Positions 62,760 to 64,000 of a DNA stretch of 64,000 bases are shown here, piece after piece. Within the stretch, counting starts at the first letter, position 1, and the number at the start of each line of letters is the position of its first letter. Made by a program: the position numbers and the translations under genes. Source of the stretch: Strongylocentrotus purpuratus. Its lineage: Eukaryota > Echinodermata > Echinoidea > Camarodonta > Strongylocentrotidae. Below the pieces are notes generated by a model. That model searched no databases, was not told the DNA's origin, and was given only the letters and a program-made list of their open reading frames with translations. The stretch lies in contig NW_022145601.1 of assembly GCF_000002235.5 (NCBI RefSeq), positions 22,113,389-22,177,388 on the forward strand, in the 5' to 3' direction.

Positions 62760-63340
62760 CAGAAAGAATATTCATTGAAAGAGAGGAATTTGAATTCAAC
62801 TGCATCCAAAGGATTAGTTAAGTGCAATTTATTCTGGCAAGTAATTAATGCTGAGATCTTTAGAGGAGTTTGAATTAAAAACAAATTTAAACCGTGGAGA
62901 AATAACAGATAGAAAAACATGGCCTGAAGTGGATATGATTTCATAATATTCTCCTTCAACCGTTTGTCAGCCATATTCATAGATTTGAGATGATTCTTAG
63001 TCATCCCAAAAGCATATCAGCATTTGGTGAGAGAAAATTGACTAAATCGCCCACGAGGGATATTCTTCAGAGTGCATTTATATTGATTTTGCAAGTGTTG
63101 GTCAGCCATCAAATTTAGGAAATATTTGAAATTATTTTTATTAATTTTTGGCCCACCACTGAACTTTTGAACTATCTCTGTATAAATTGTTTTTGTTTTT
63201 GTTACAATAACACTGAGAAATATTTCACACTTTTTTGCACCCCCAGCACAGCTACTTATGTATTTCAAATGCAAAATACTTCTTAATGAGAAAAGAAAGC
63301 TTTATCAAGTTTAAAATGATGCTGAGCAATAAACAAAGAA
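62760..63340. other. AT-rich non-coding stretch
   Basis: Only short unrecognised minus-strand frames are present. No repeat or signal is supported. Confidence 0.4.
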
Positions 63341-63342
63341 AG

Positions 63343-63425
63343 GACAACAACAACAACAAAACTAATAACAAAGAGATAACAACAACAACAACAAAACTAA
63401 TAACAAAGAGATAACAACAAACAAA
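63343..63425. repeat. CAA-rich minisatellite, 35-bp unit
   Basis: Two units carrying (CAA)n and AAAACTAATAACAAAGAGAT repeat with an exact 35-base period. Confidence 0.92.
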
Positions 63426-63453
63426 ATTAATTTTTCAACAACAAATTTATAAG

Positions 63454-63531
63454 TCCTCTGTTGAGAGCCAGAAGGCATTAACTCATTAACTAAAACAAAG
63501 GGTTAATTAACACCATTCTAGTTCCCAAAAG
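63454..63531. mobile_element. short hairpin element, GAGCCAGAAGG family (copy 11)
   Basis: The left arm CTGTTGAGAGCCAGAAGG then CATTAACTC is well preserved. The right arm GGTTAATTAACACCATTCTAG is more eroded. Confidence 0.7.
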
Positions 63532-63534
63532 CTT

Positions 63535-64000
63535 GATCGTCCTTCTCCTTTGCATAAAAGCAAACATAGGGAGAAATTGTAGCAAAGCATCTCCTATCTT
63601 TGCCACTTTTTCTCTTATTACATTGCTTGTCCCGTTATGCACTCAAGGTTGCATCATCAAGTCCAAGTTTTGTCTAATATCCCTCAATTAAGCTGCCCGA
63701 AGTCCTCTTAAATTTCATCTCCTTTCTTTCCTGCGTTTGTTTTTATCCGCGGCTGCAGAGAGTAGGTATAATAGAATAAACCTGAATACCCGCTAGCATT
63801 CCCACATCTCGTTGTGTTTTTGTGATATTTATTTGCGGTTGCGTTCATACCTTGACGTATTCCAACGAATGGGAAATGCAATGTCAACCTTGGTGGCTGT
63901 TTTGTAAATGATCGCGAACCAAGAATTATGTTGTTACCGTAAATCGGGCAAGGTTTGCAAAATGTGAGCTTAATGCAATTATTCCCCCATAGTCTTCTTA
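63535..64000. other. non-coding stretch at window end
   Basis: Nothing supported. Confidence 0.4.

Overview
This is a eukaryotic, non-coding window. It is AT-rich, with many GA/CT, GATA and poly-G/poly-C tracts, dispersed short inverted-repeat elements and frequent ACATGTA-type words. No frame carries a recognisable protein domain. The longest open frames (272 and 235 codons) are translations of purine-rich or GATA microsatellites. The texture best fits a marine invertebrate deuterostome such as a sea urchin. That is an inference from repeat style, not from a diagnostic gene, and it is not proven.

Layout. From 1 to 4.1 kb there is plain AT-rich DNA with one short tandem duplication. From 4.3 to 6.56 kb lies a complete-looking, non-autonomous DNA transposon with 18-bp terminal inverted repeats, a 4-bp target duplication and eight subterminal copies of a CpG-containing 14-mer. 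From 7 to 15 kb there are CT/GA tracts, three tandem duplications, a 378-bp TTAA-flanked MITE and a CpG-rich patch. From 15 to 25 kb there are more purine tracts and AT-rich DNA. From 25 to 32 kb lie a cluster of three small hairpins, a tRNA-like (SINE-like) head followed by a tandem duplication, and a 150-bp MITE. From 32 to 48 kb there are CpG-rich patches, a G-rich tandem duplication, long poly-G tracts and more hairpins. From 48 to 64 kb there are long GA and GATA arrays, a second copy of the TTAA MITE, and a cluster of an exact CpG-containing 9-mer.

Two observations stand out. First, three CAG|GTRAG sites at about 9.08, 32.47 and 53.57 kb each end a 91-98 nt stretch with no AG dinucleotide. 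All are on the + strand and spaced about 21-23 kb apart. This is the layout expected of recursive (ratchet) splice sites within one very long intron, and suggests the window lies inside a large gene transcribed on the + strand. Second, a family of about 75-bp hairpins, with arms close to GTCTGTTTAGAGCCAGAAGG, occurs at least ten times plus about three degraded copies. It is one of the commonest dispersed features here.

No rRNA or functional tRNA gene, CRISPR array or convincing protein-coding exon was found. Functional statements about non-coding elements are inferences from motif architecture.
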